Assembly (NCBI GenBank): GCA_005878995.1
Contig: VBME01000014.1
Span: forward strand, 1 to 22,023
Direction of reading: 5' to 3'
DNA length: 22,023 bases
DNA from: Methanobacteriota archaeon
GTDB lineage: Archaea > Thermoplasmatota > Thermoplasmata > RBG-16-68-12
Shown here in pieces: positions 11,101 through 16,309 of this stretch (position 1 is its first letter; every line of letters starts with the position of its first letter). The position numbers and the translations under genes were made by a program. The notes beneath the pieces were generated by a model. It did not search any database and had not been told where the DNA came from. It saw only the letters and a program-made list of their open reading frames with translations.

Positions 11101-13767
11101 ACTCGTTGACGAATTCGTCCACGAGCCTGCGAAGTTCCACGTGGCACCGCCGAAGTTGAAGAACCCGGTTGCGGCGATGCTGACATCGCCGCCGATTGTC
11201 TTCGTGCCCGACGCGCCCGCCGCGATTCCTCCGGCCATGTTTGCCGCGAGGGTGCCGACGGTGAGGGACTGTGCCCCGGTCGCCAGGCTCGCTCCGGCGT
11301 TTACGGTGAGCGTGCCAGACACGTCGAGCAAGCCGGTCTGAGTGACGGTGCCGGCCGAAGCGATCGTCAGGTTGTTGAAATTGTTGCTCGCGTTCAGAAT
11401 CGCGATCGTGCTGACGCCGGTCATCGTGACCGAGCTGGTCCCTTTCGTGAAGACCGAACCGGCTCCGCTGGTGTCCCAGTTCCCGCTGCTGGTGAACGAG
11501 CTGGTCGTCAGCGTGATTGTCCCGCTTGTCCCTCCGGTCATCGTCACGCTCCCGACCGCAATCGTGGAAGCGTTCGCGGTGAGAATCCCACCGTTCCCGA
11601 CGTTCAGTGCGCCGCCCGTCAGGCCGAGATTCGCGGTCGCGAGGGCCGTCGTCGACGACCCATCCGACAGGGTGAGGGTACCGCCCCACACGATCGCCCT
11701 CGTCGCCATCGTGAACGTCTGAGCGGACGCGGCGGACGATGTGAACGTAATGTTGTTGAATTCGTTCCCCGGCAGATTCGTCCCGGCGAACGTCATCGTC
11801 CCGCCCGTCGCGCTCGAGAACGTGAGCGTCCCCGTCCCGGCGTTCCAGGAAGCCGACGTCGAGGCGTTTGTCCAGGTTCCCGTGACCGTCCAGGTCGACG
11901 AACCCATGACGACGTAGGCGTTCGCGGCGCCGACGTTCACATTGCCGTTGACGGTCACCGCGGACCCATTCGCCACCAAGGTTCCCAGGGTCGCAAGGGT
12001 GAGCGCCCCCGCGGTGATGCCCAAGTTCGAAGCCGAGCTGGTCAGGATGGTCGATCCCGCGGCGCCGCCCGTGGAGTTGCGAATCGTCAGCGTCCCTCCC
12101 AGCCGGAGCGCGTTCGTCGCCATCGTGTAGGTGATGCTCGTCGTCACGCTGGCGTCGAGCGTCAGGTTGTTAAATTCGTTCGTCGCGCCGGCCAATGCCG
12201 CGAACGTCAGTGTGCCACTCGCGGCGTCTCGGATCGTCACGGTGCTCGTGCCCGCGACCCAGGATCCGGAGGTGGACTGGTTCGTCCATATCCCGTTCAC
12301 CGTCCACGTTGAAGCGCCAAGATTGACGATTGTACCGGCCGTTAGGACGCTCGCGTCTCCGGTCGAGGTCACGGTCGAATTCCGCGCGAGGAACGTGCCT
12401 TGAACGAGGAAGGCCCCATTGACGGTGAGGGCCCAGTTGGACGCGGTCGTGTCCAGCGTGCCGGTGAAACCCGTCATATCGATCCTTGCGATCGTGGTTG
12501 CTGCCGCGAGCGTCGTGGTTCCGGTTGGGCTTGCGTTGAAGAACGCGTTGTTCGTGGCGACCGGGGTGCACCCGCAGGAGGCACCTCCGGATGTGTTCGA
12601 CCAGTTGGCCGCGGTGTTCCACGCTCCGCCCGCGCCGACCCGATAACAGTTTCCCGAAGCGACCCCGCAGTTGGGAACGGGCAACACGCGGACCGCGGCG
12701 ACGACCCAGTCGGTCGCGTTGCCGTCCGTCCACGTAATCGCCGTTCCGGGAAAAGGCATATCGGCCCCTGCTCCGCAGAGACTCGAGCCGGCACTCGTGC
12801 ACTGAGTCGGCGCAATCCCGTAGAGACTGGTGGCCGCCGCTCCCGTGCCGGTAACCGCGGTGGGCGCAGTTGTCCCTCGAATCGACATGACGGCGAAAGC
12901 CAATTCGCCAGCGGACGCTGGCGCGATCGAAATGTTTGGGTTCGTGGTCGTGCCGCTTGCGGTGGTACCGCCCGCCGTCGGAGTGGAAGGCCACACCCCT
13001 CCCAAGAGGACTGTCGCGCAAATGTGTTTCGCGGTGCCGCTTACGAGGGTCGCCGTCATCGTTTGAGCGCCGCCCGGAATCGCACCTTGGTAGAACCACA
13101 TCTCCGTCCGTACGAACCCCGTGCCGCTCGACGCGGTCCCGGGGATCAGGGAGAGGTTGATCGCACCGTAGGTGACGCTCGTGTATGCGGTGGGTCCGCG
13201 GTTGCTGAGCATGACGAGCACGGCGTTGTCCCCGGCCGCGGCGGATTGGGATGTCGTACAGGTTCCCGCGGCCGGGTCGACGACGGCCACCGTGGTTGAA
13301 TCCACCGTCAACGTGTCCGCCCTCGCGTTCATCGTGAAGAGATCGAGAACCCAACCGATCCCGTGCCGGACGGAGGCAAGGGTCTCAACCCCCACCTGAT
13401 GCCAGTCGACGGGAGGGAACCACCCGCGGATGAGATGGCCGAGCGAGTCGGCAAGGGTTTCGTGCGTCGATTTCGGATGAACGAAAACGTTGAGGTTTGG
13501 TACCTCAAAGGAGATTGATCGGAGGGACACCGTTGGATACGAGGAGCGCTCCGGAGATACGTACGTGAGTTCGTACGAGGGCAGGAGTTGATCCCCACCG
13601 AAGAGCAATCGTTGAAGTTCCGGTGTCAGCGCCGATCCGGGGATCGTCAGTCGTCCGTCCGTCCCTCGAAACGGCGCAAGAGGGTCCGACCGCATCTGAC
13701 TGCTAACGACCAGCGCAGCGGCCGCGAGCATGAGGCAGAGTGGCAGGAGGATCGCGGCGGATCTCAT
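2128..13767 (-). CDS. giant 3879-residue surface beta-repeat / membrane / coiled-coil protein
   Basis: No known function is recognised. Order of parts: signal peptide (1-25, hydrophobic LLPLCLMLAAAALVV); an unassigned segment (26-150); a probable beta-sandwich (about 155-365, with VTYGAINLSL and MWFYQGAIPGGAQT); two tandem modules of beta repeats (about 366-1617 and 1618-2556); one membrane helix (2564-2583, followed by basic RARWRPAK, so the C-terminal side is cytoplasmic); a small alpha/beta domain (2590-2680, FLVDERSQLLREFILDPSC); and about 1200 residues of charged coiled coil to the end. Extracellular repeats are rich in Ser, Thr, Gly and N-x-S/T sequons, which suggests N-glycosylation. 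The small domain and the C-terminal motifs recur in the two upstream genes. ATG at 13767 is preceded by GAGG (5-nt spacer). The frame is uninterrupted over 11.6 kb, so the gene looks active. I infer a trans-envelope scaffold or adhesin; this is not proven. Confidence 0.9.
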   Translation of the reverse strand: MRSAAILLPLCLMLAAAALVVSSQMRSDPLAPFRGTDGRLTIPGSALTPELQRLLFGGDQLLPSYELTYVSPERSSYPTVSLRSISFEVPNLNVFVHPKSTHETLADSLGHLIRGWFPPVDWHQVGVETLASVRHGIGWVLDLFTMNARADTLTVDSTTVAVVDPAAGTCTTSQSAAAGDNAVLVMLSNRGPTAYTSVTYGAINLSLIPGTASSGTGFVRTEMWFYQGAIPGGAQTMTATLVSGTAKHICATVLLGGVWPSTPTAGGTTASGTTTNPNISIAPASAGELAFAVMSIRGTTAPTAVTGTGAAATSLYGIAPTQCTSAGSSLCGAGADMPFPGTAITWTDGNATDWVVAAVRVLPVPNCGVASGNCYRVGAGGAWNTAANWSNTSGGASCGCTPVATNNAFFNASPTGTTTLAAATTIARIDMTGFTGTLDTTASNWALTVNGAFLVQGTFLARNSTVTSTGDASVLTAGTIVNLGASTWTVNGIWTNQSTSGSWVAGTSTVTIRDAASGTLTFAALAGATNEFNNLTLDASVTTSITYTMATNALRLGGTLTIRNSTGGAAGSTILTSSASNLGITAGALTLATLGTLVANGSAVTVNGNVNVGAANAYVVMGSSTWTVTGTWTNASTSASWNAGTGTLTFSSATGGTMTFAGTNLPGNEFNNITFTSSAASAQTFTMATRAIVWGGTLTLSDGSSTTALATANLGLTGGALNVGNGGILTANASTIAVGSVTMTGGTSGTITLTTSSFTSSGNWDTSGAGSVFTKGTSSVTMTGVSTIAILNASNNFNNLTIASAGTVTQTGLLDVSGTLTVNAGASLATGAQSLTVGTLAANMAGGIAAGASGTKTIGGDVSIAATGFFNFGGATWNFAGSWTNSSTSASWSAGTASVVFRAGASQTMTFKATSTEFYNLTFDTTATAGVTYTMATNPLSCGGTLTIQNSAASPTGNTVLTTGASNLAVTIAGLTIGANGTLTANASTITDNGSWTSNAANATFNAGTSTVAFGATGTITLAAGQSFYAMTQSAGTSTLGAALMVTGPMTVNGTVNTGASNFALAAQGGLTITGALITGTSMVAVVGNVNLSAAAAFITSSATGSWTVTNGNWTNATTSASWGFAAPILFTSNAGRSMTFAGSNLSGNEFSGAVAFDSSVPAGATYTMASRGLAVGGSVTIQNSAGGATGFTILDSSGSNLSLTFGSVILATFGALNTRSSAVAIMGDVAIGAANAYVTNAGGSWTVSGSWTNASTSVSWSFAASVTFNSSASQTMTFGNLTPEFAGNVTFNSGASTVTFAMASNALTIGGTLTISGGAGTTTLSTGGSNLSISAATLNVNAGGSLAANGSLITVTSMDTHLGAFVVGTSTVVIAASGGTVNVPQQLSSLTVNFGITTTFASNVSWSVSLTLTGATLTFNGDLSSVGPASLGFASSSISFAGSWNTSSATAFTSTGSSITFTGSARTITLGAGQQFESLTIAGTVSLGYDLIATSLTVNNVSTLTKTGHSLVFNALTVNGTIADGAVNVTNLTVTNSDGTALVTISVFSGWAVGSSYAWTHTSSEMSQTITWTIGGNAVGNLFNVTKDGLPFASGTVNGAGQVVFTMLGSDPDMQVGIAAPCAGNRYWVQGSGNWNDSNHWASSSGGGFGCSVPGPTNPVFFDGNSASATVTISGNVSMASLNTSGFSGTIAVGAYDVSVSGNVTHAGGTITMAASTGSGFVVGGSLTLSGTSSIQMTGASDGSVSGNVSISSPSAFVKFGSGTWTFGGSWTNASTSASWAAGSGTIVFRASANTTMTFAGTNLPASEFHHVTFDATLVAGLTYTMATNPLTLSGLLTIQNTSGSPTGNTTLTTSGSNLGITAGAVTIGNYGTLVGNGSTIQVGGNWTATGTNATFNPGTGSVMFTATATIDALQAFNNMTVSGGTSTLASDLNVNATLSISGGVLATSTFALSTMTLILSGGALTSVSGGGTVTGDVSVSAGSYIAFGAGTWTFRGSWANLSTSTSWSAGTGTVVFAAGSPQVMSFGNLTVSEFHNIQFSPPAAATFTMATNGLRWNGTLTLDNNAALVTANLVLIGAGGNLTILDGGTLTAGTSSVSVANVTMTGGTSGTITASGSWTVSGNWDTSGAGSAFVGIASTVLLTGPGATVRISNPANGFGTLTISGSISAASGIAISGTLTISGSLDTTSANYALTISGGLTLSGANAALTTHASNVSVSGDVTVGSPSSFIVSAVGGSWTVSGSWTDASTSASWSFAAPITFSSSSDRSMAFAALPAGAAEFGDVTFNAGASTVVYTMAGNALVWSGALRVQGGTGTTTLTTTNVGLVGGALMIGDGGVLMASASPVSVSDVTVTGGSSGAIVVTSGSWTVLGNWDSSGVSSTLTAGTSTMTFAGTTQTISVAPGQTFNHLTIAGTVSISSTLTAATLTVTSGAILTKTGHSIVFNALTVNGTIADGSVNVANLAVTNSDATALVTISVFGGWSAGSSYAWTHTSSEATQTITWTIGGNTAGHLFNVTKDGSSFASGVVNGSGQVVFTMLGSDPDMKVSVTPPPIPAWWQSPYVLAIPPIGLFVVVAMFAQRARWRPAKAFLVDERSQLLREFILDPSCQVTYEEAVHAGVLDAVEKPIKVAKYHGQTVRGDALSVVLLAYGPVSLEQVEFAREMLVRIQSQFEDAVKQRLDEARTREADLDAREARIAPGEAELARRETAIVEQEQELARRNGLLDTANNELAEQTKSLKEREAALERGREDAETSRKAVEVDRQAVEEMQRKAEGTVQSAEEFEAAVQARSSDLDERERRIAPGEMQLAEKTQQLEAREAELTSRANQLAATSTALENRASEVAERETTLGEDRVVLGEARAAFESDRRESQERIAQADEELNRRRADLDSQAKSLGESQLRLAQEKENFEASQSERNQAVLSREIEIEAREQSLREKEESVRAQVDENARRFAETAAREETLEIEGAKLDKTRADLEARKVVLTDLAKDLDGKAGRLREEEAKRAEERRTWQGTLESEQALLKQQRETFEEETSTMRASWADRVMRIEAREVDVEEREERIRGDTDRIAGTEEELKRRETATEEAARIASEMKEAAERIQRESEQRLLELESRERALREEAAHHAIELTKQTEGLDALESDIAAKRSDFEQLHAARTAELRQMETDLQKNAQAVESKGRELAERESRLAASEETFRQAELRLQREHEDVQAAAKQLESRELELTQLKDRYDSEAAQIRNELEGMRQSVAAKEAELRAERERIERDSSALQETLGAKAKEMALREKALTAREEESRADEQDLEARGRELESKERQTDARMTELSAQAMALVRREQDLNARAAQIEQTVRRVETEAAEKRREWESVQATLRSQQAQLTATTETRAADLARRTQEIEGHERTQRAWFAQFELERSKVEAQAKALAAKSAEAEAAWQRSEARLAELKAKENEILRARQAFESERSTWASRRAEELKQLEATRDAAGQQAQQAERLVSESQRRALIAEEAERAAKRQAADLTTQQASLDKRRSVAEKAEHDAQAHIAQLQEASRTLAMKEMSIAASTKDLEARQSRIAASEREVASREADLRSKKTSVDQDAARLAALSEQLATRQRDLESRTAGLEAKSAQMTNKEQTLATELQRADNLMEDLDKKEREIRARDEALKTSEATLTARESEITARDAELRDGTRGLEKLRQELNGQRAATDEARRVADTTREESEAMKRDAEKLRAQADTMQAEVATNLRFLQKKALDVLDQEEKIRERLMHVEEREKALDARAEILEGKERTLTDDQADLDAKTAKLQAEVDRLQARLADAEKAGGPSTAAMEEWKKDVENRVKIIQKKAMDLLDREEKVRKKEEELRVLAAQLGVSR
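2160..2526 (-). other. paired C-terminal motifs of the giant protein
   Basis: The last 130 residues hold two related motifs. Motif 1 (about 3750-3776) reads RFLQKKALDVLDQEEKIRER and then HVEERE. Motif 2 (about 3843-3868) reads RVKIIQKKAMDLLDREEKVR. The pair recurs in the same order at the end of the 468-residue neighbour. The xxLQKKAxxxLDxEEKxR pattern differs from the background heptads, so a specific docking or assembly site is likely. Confidence 0.7.
2527..5730 (-). other. about 1070 residues of near-continuous coiled coil in the giant protein
   Basis: This is a long run of Glu/Arg/Ala/Leu-rich sequence with Leu or Ala at heptad-like spacing and recurring pieces such as LEAREAEL, LxxREAxLxxRE and ERRIAPGE. 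Pro and Gly are rare. With the C-terminal part the helix totals about 1200 residues. At about 0.15 nm per residue a straight coil would reach roughly 175-180 nm. Confidence 0.85.
5727..6000 (-). other. longin/roadblock-like cytoplasmic domain of the giant protein
   Basis: Residues 2590-2680 follow the membrane helix. The pattern is strand (AFLVDE), strand (LLREFILDPSCQ), helix, strands (VRGDALSVVLLAYG), helix (SLEQVEFAREMLVRIQSQF). It aligns by eye with the domains of the 468- and 231-residue neighbours through [FV]LDE-x5-EY.LD..C and a VLL[AS].G strand. The fold is inferred from order and length only. Confidence 0.5.
6118..6453 (-). repeat. 112-residue cap unit, second copy
   Basis: This closes the second extracellular module, just before the membrane helix. 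It runs from TKTGHSIVFNALTVNGTIAD to GSDPDMKV. By eye I count 94 of 112 residues identical to the copy at 8917-9252. Confidence 0.85.
8790..8916 (-). repeat. module-start motif, second copy (GNWN with Cys pair)
   Basis: RYWVQGSGNWNDSNHW, framed by Cys in PCAGN and FGCSVPG, then NPVFFDGN. It matches the start of the first module near 12530-12670 (CYRVGAGGAWNTAANW with its own Cys residues). Paired Cys suggest a disulfide that locks the start of each module. Confidence 0.65.
8917..9252 (-). repeat. 112-residue cap unit, first copy
   Basis: This closes the first extracellular module (about residues 366-1617). It runs from TKTGHSLVFNALTVNGTIAD to GSDPDMQV and is about 84 percent identical to the copy at 6118-6453, far more alike than the surrounding beta repeats are to each other. 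Confidence 0.85.
12672..13320 (-). other. N-terminal probable beta-sandwich domain of the giant protein
   Basis: Residues about 150-365. Motifs AAGDNAVLVMLSNRG, VTYGAINLSLIPG, TEMWFYQGAIPGGAQTMT, KHICATVLLGGV, ITWTDGNATDWVVAAVRVLP match a domain type that I remember from many bacterial and archaeal surface proteins. I do not recall a formal name. It would form the tip of the extracellular stalk. Confidence 0.5.
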
Positions 13768-13982
13768 CGGAGCCTCGTCGGAGTTCCTGGACGCGAGGCG
13801 GACCGGTAGGTCGAGCCGTCAAACTCGCCGTCGGGGAGGACCGCTGGCAGGCCTGGACGTGAGGCGTTCAAGTCGGCACGACGATGACGCGCGTCCGCGT
13901 GGTGTCCCAGGGTTTCCCTGGCACGTATTTAAGCGCGGTTCGGTGGTTATCTTCCTTGATTTCCTTCGAGAAAATCGCCCTG
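13768..13982 (-). promoter_or_regulatory. promoter region of the giant gene, with dyad
   Basis: This 215-nt gap holds a strong TATA-like CTTAAATA (13926-13933, minus strand). The predicted transcript start is near 13900-13905, giving a leader of about 135 nt, and GAGG lies 5 nt before the ATG. A perfect dyad CCAGGG-TTT-CCCTGG (13907-13921) lies between the TATA element and the predicted start, where a bound repressor would block initiation. No other gene is seen in the gap. Confidence 0.5.
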
Positions 13983-15389
13983 TCACTCGGCCGTCACGTC
14001 CCGTGACAGCCGGGCCTCCATCGCTTCGAGTTCCGCCGCCCGTTTTCGGAGTTTCTCCTCGCGGTCCAAGAGTTCGAGCGCCTTCTGCTGGATGATTTTC
14101 ACCCGCCGCTCGATATCGCGTTTCGCTTCGTCCGGCTCCGTCCGGACTCCCGTTGGCTGGGGCTTCGCCTGGGCAAGGAGCGTGCGCTGCCGTTCGAGAT
14201 CCTGTTGGCGCGACGAAAGCTCTTGCTCCCGCCGGGCGAAATCCTGTTCGCGTTCATCGACATGGACCTCTCGGTCTCGAACCCGGTCCTCTCGGTCCAG
14301 CAGCTCGATTGCCCGGCGTTGAAGGAACTTCCGCTCTCGGGCAACCTCCGCCTTCTCGCCCTCCATCGCCTTCCGGACCTCGTCGGATGATTCCTCTGCG
14401 GGGCGGTGGGACGATACCAGGCGCTCCTTGGCGATTGATGTGAATCGCTGACTCAAATCGGCGACGCGGCTCTCGATTTCGCGTCGGGTCTTTTCCTCCT
14501 CCGCGGCGCGTGAGGCGTTCGCCGTTCGCTCTTTCTCGAGGGCCAACATCGCATCCTTGGCGTCTTGCTCGAGCTTCGCGATGCGCGCGGTTGCCTCCCG
14601 GTCCTTCGTTTCGAGATCCGCCTTCGCGGCGACGAGCGCCTTCCGATCTTCCTCGAACGACTGCCGTGCGTCCGTGGCCGCCTTCGACTCCGCCATCTTG
14701 GATTCCGCGGAAGAGTTGGCCGCGAGTTGCTCCGCTGTCTCGAGCTCCTTTCGAGATCGTGCCAGTCCAGTCGCGACGGTGTCTTGCATCCGCGCGGAGT
14801 AGTCGGCCAGGGCCGCGAGTCGGGCTTTCTGACGGTCGAGTTCTTCTTGACGACCCGTGAGATTAGCTGCCTCCCCTTGCAGGCGCGCTTCCAACTCCGC
14901 GAGATCCTTTTCCTTCGCCGCGAGGCGGGCGTCGCGCTCGGCGAAACCTTTCTCCGAGTCCGACTTGGTTCCGGCTCCCCGGGTCGGTGCTGAGCGAGCC
15001 GGCCCTCGTGCGAGCGTCGACTCCGCGGCGGTCAGGAGCAACGCCGTCCAGTCCACATCCTCGGCTCCGAGCTGTCCTCGGGATAAGAGGACGAACACGT
15101 ACTTGCCGCTCTGAAACGCGGTGAACACGTACTCCCCAACAAAGAGCGAATCGCGATCTCCGATCCCTTCGTTCGGAAGGACCTTCAAGAAATCGTTGTA
15201 GTCGATCGGGCAGTCCGGATCGAGGACATACTCGCCAGCCATCTCGCCCCGTTCATCGAGGACGTAGATTTTCTTGAGCTGCGCACGAACCACTTTCTTC
15301 ATCGGAGCGGTGATGAGGATCGAGGCGAGCGCGGGGCGGAGGCCCTGAATTAGGAGGCCTGAAAGCAGTGTCTCAATCGCCCCTTGCAT
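13983..15389 (-). CDS. 468-residue longin-like / coiled-coil paralogue of the giant protein's cytoplasmic half
   Basis: Unrecognised function. Residues 1-36 form a hydrophobic or amphipathic helix (ETLLSGLLIQGLRPALASIL) that could lie on the membrane; there is no clear transmembrane segment. Residues 39-127 are the shared alpha/beta domain (IYVLDERGEMAGEYVLDPDC, GEYVFTAFQSG, YVFVLLSRG). Residues about 145-460 are coiled coil, with a short break near 325-340. RLAALADYSARMQDTV (190-205) matches a motif in the 231-residue neighbour. Tail motifs at 354-380 (KFLQRRAIELLDREDRVR) and 428-453 (RRVKIIQQKALELLDREEK) match the end of the giant protein in order. ATG at 15389 has GAGG 10 nt upstream. The gene has its own promoter and lies 215 nt upstream of the giant gene. 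Its likely role is a soluble or membrane-apposed partner of the giant protein. Confidence 0.88.
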   Translation of the reverse strand: MQGAIETLLSGLLIQGLRPALASILITAPMKKVVRAQLKKIYVLDERGEMAGEYVLDPDCPIDYNDFLKVLPNEGIGDRDSLFVGEYVFTAFQSGKYVFVLLSRGQLGAEDVDWTALLLTAAESTLARGPARSAPTRGAGTKSDSEKGFAERDARLAAKEKDLAELEARLQGEAANLTGRQEELDRQKARLAALADYSARMQDTVATGLARSRKELETAEQLAANSSAESKMAESKAATDARQSFEEDRKALVAAKADLETKDREATARIAKLEQDAKDAMLALEKERTANASRAAEEEKTRREIESRVADLSQRFTSIAKERLVSSHRPAEESSDEVRKAMEGEKAEVARERKFLQRRAIELLDREDRVRDREVHVDEREQDFARREQELSSRQQDLERQRTLLAQAKPQPTGVRTEPDEAKRDIERRVKIIQQKALELLDREEKLRKRAAELEAMEARLSRDVTAE

Positions 15390-15460
15390 ACGCTGGCCGC
15401 CTCGGCTCCACGAGGGTGCCCCCTCGCGATTCGTCGATGGACAATCGAGCGGCCCGCGCC

Positions 15461-15470
15461 TTATTTAAGA
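15461..15470 (-). promoter_or_regulatory. TATA element of the 468-residue gene
   Basis: TCTTAAATAA on the minus strand, about 75 nt before the ATG. It shares CTTAAATA with the promoter of the giant gene. The expected transcript start is near 15438, leaving a leader of about 50 nt. Confidence 0.5.
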
Positions 15471-15482
15471 AACGGGCTTTGG

Positions 15483-16178
15483 TTATCGGTCGTGAGAAGG
15501 GCGTGCAGTCGGTGAGCGAGGCGGCGGTGCCTCGTCCCGCGGCGAATCCCTTTCGTCAATCGCGGGGCGGTCCGGGCCCGACTCGGTTTGCTCGATTGTT
15601 CGATGTATCTCCATCGCGTAATCGCGCAACGCGTTGAGTCGGCTCTCGCGGGCGCGAACTTCGACCGCCAGGTCATCCATTTTCTCCGTGGCCATCGCAA
15701 GTTCCTCTTCGAGTTGGACGACCCGCTGCTCCTTCCTGGAGACGGCCCTCTCGCGAGCGTCGAGCTCGCGCTCCCGGTCGCGGAGGGCAGCCTCCCGAGC
15801 CGCGAGGGTCGGCGAGAGGCTCGGCGGCAGGTGGACCCGCATCGCCGCGAGCAAGGTTCCGATCGATCCCCGCTCCTCGATCCGAGGTACGCCCCGGCTC
15901 AAGAGGACGAACCAGAGGCCGCCGACTCGGAATGGCGTGAAAACGTATTCCCCCTGGTAGAAAGAGAGAAGGTGCCGCATCCCGCTAAGGGGGATCGCTC
16001 GGCGAAGGTCGTCGTATTCCAGCGGGCAGTCGTCTCGAAGCGCGTACTCCCCGAGCAGCTTCGCGTCCTCGTCGAGGACGAAGATCCGGTCGTAGTCGAC
16101 TCGTGGGACGGTCTTCGGTCCATGCGTCGTGAAACTCGTCGGCACCACGCCGAGGCCGCCCCGATGAACTTCCGGCAC
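15483..16178 (-). CDS. 231-residue longin-like / short coiled-coil protein
   Basis: Unrecognised function; the smallest of the three paralogues. Residues 29-118 are the shared domain (RIFVLDEDAKLLGEYALRDD, CPLEYDD, QGEYVFTPFRVGG, WFVLLSRG). Residues 122-198 form a coiled coil ending in ESRLNALRDYAMEIHRTIEQ, which matches RLAALADYSARMQDTV in the 468-residue protein. The last 30 residues are Pro/Arg/Asp-rich and probably disordered. It lacks a signal peptide, a membrane segment and the paired tail motifs, so it should be cytoplasmic. GTG at 16178 is supported by GGGAGGT with a 7-nt spacer. A weak TATA-like TCTATCTTA lies near 16221-16229. The stop is 93 nt before the next paralogue. Confidence 0.87.
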   Translation of the reverse strand: MPEVHRGGLGVVPTSFTTHGPKTVPRVDYDRIFVLDEDAKLLGEYALRDDCPLEYDDLRRAIPLSGMRHLLSFYQGEYVFTPFRVGGLWFVLLSRGVPRIEERGSIGTLLAAMRVHLPPSLSPTLAAREAALRDRERELDARERAVSRKEQRVVQLEEELAMATEKMDDLAVEVRARESRLNALRDYAMEIHRTIEQTESGPDRPAIDERDSPRDEAPPPRSPTARPSHDR

Positions 16179-16185
16179 TTTCGAT

Positions 16186-16192
16186 ACCTCCC
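16186..16192 (-). promoter_or_regulatory. ribosome binding site of the 231-residue gene
   Basis: GGGAGGT on the minus strand, 7 nt before GTG at 16178. It decides for this GTG as start. Confidence 0.6.
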
Positions 16193-16309
16193 GGATGGCC
16201 CGTCCGAAAACGGGATGGCGTAAGATAGACCGCAGGAGGGGCTTGAGCGTTTCTGTCCCGAGAGACCATTCTCGTTATTGAGCCTGAGATGGAGTGAGCA
16301 CCGCGAAGG

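Larger units (their letters stand above)
6454..12570 (-). repeat. array of degenerate extracellular beta repeats
   Basis: About 15 units carry the signature G[ST]W-[TD]-N-x-S-T-S-x-S-W-x-A-G-T-[SG]-T-[VL]-x-F or a weaker form. Eight units are followed by an [YF]TMATN-x-L-x-x-GGTLTI segment, usually about 40 residues on. The alternation of short strands and Gly/Asn/Thr turns suggests a beta-solenoid or stacked beta-sandwich stalk. The first cap unit and the second module's Cys-framed start interrupt the array at about 8790-9252. Confidence 0.8.

Noticed and set aside
6454..12570. CRISPR-like or satellite array, suggested by many similar short DNA stretches
   Set aside because: The similarity is at protein level inside one open frame; there is no constant direct repeat with unique spacers.
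15434..15448. TCGAT-x5-ATCGA inverted repeat near the 468-residue gene's promoter
   Set aside because: Only 5 bp per arm and unlike the dyad at the giant gene's promoter; such short repeats are expected by chance.
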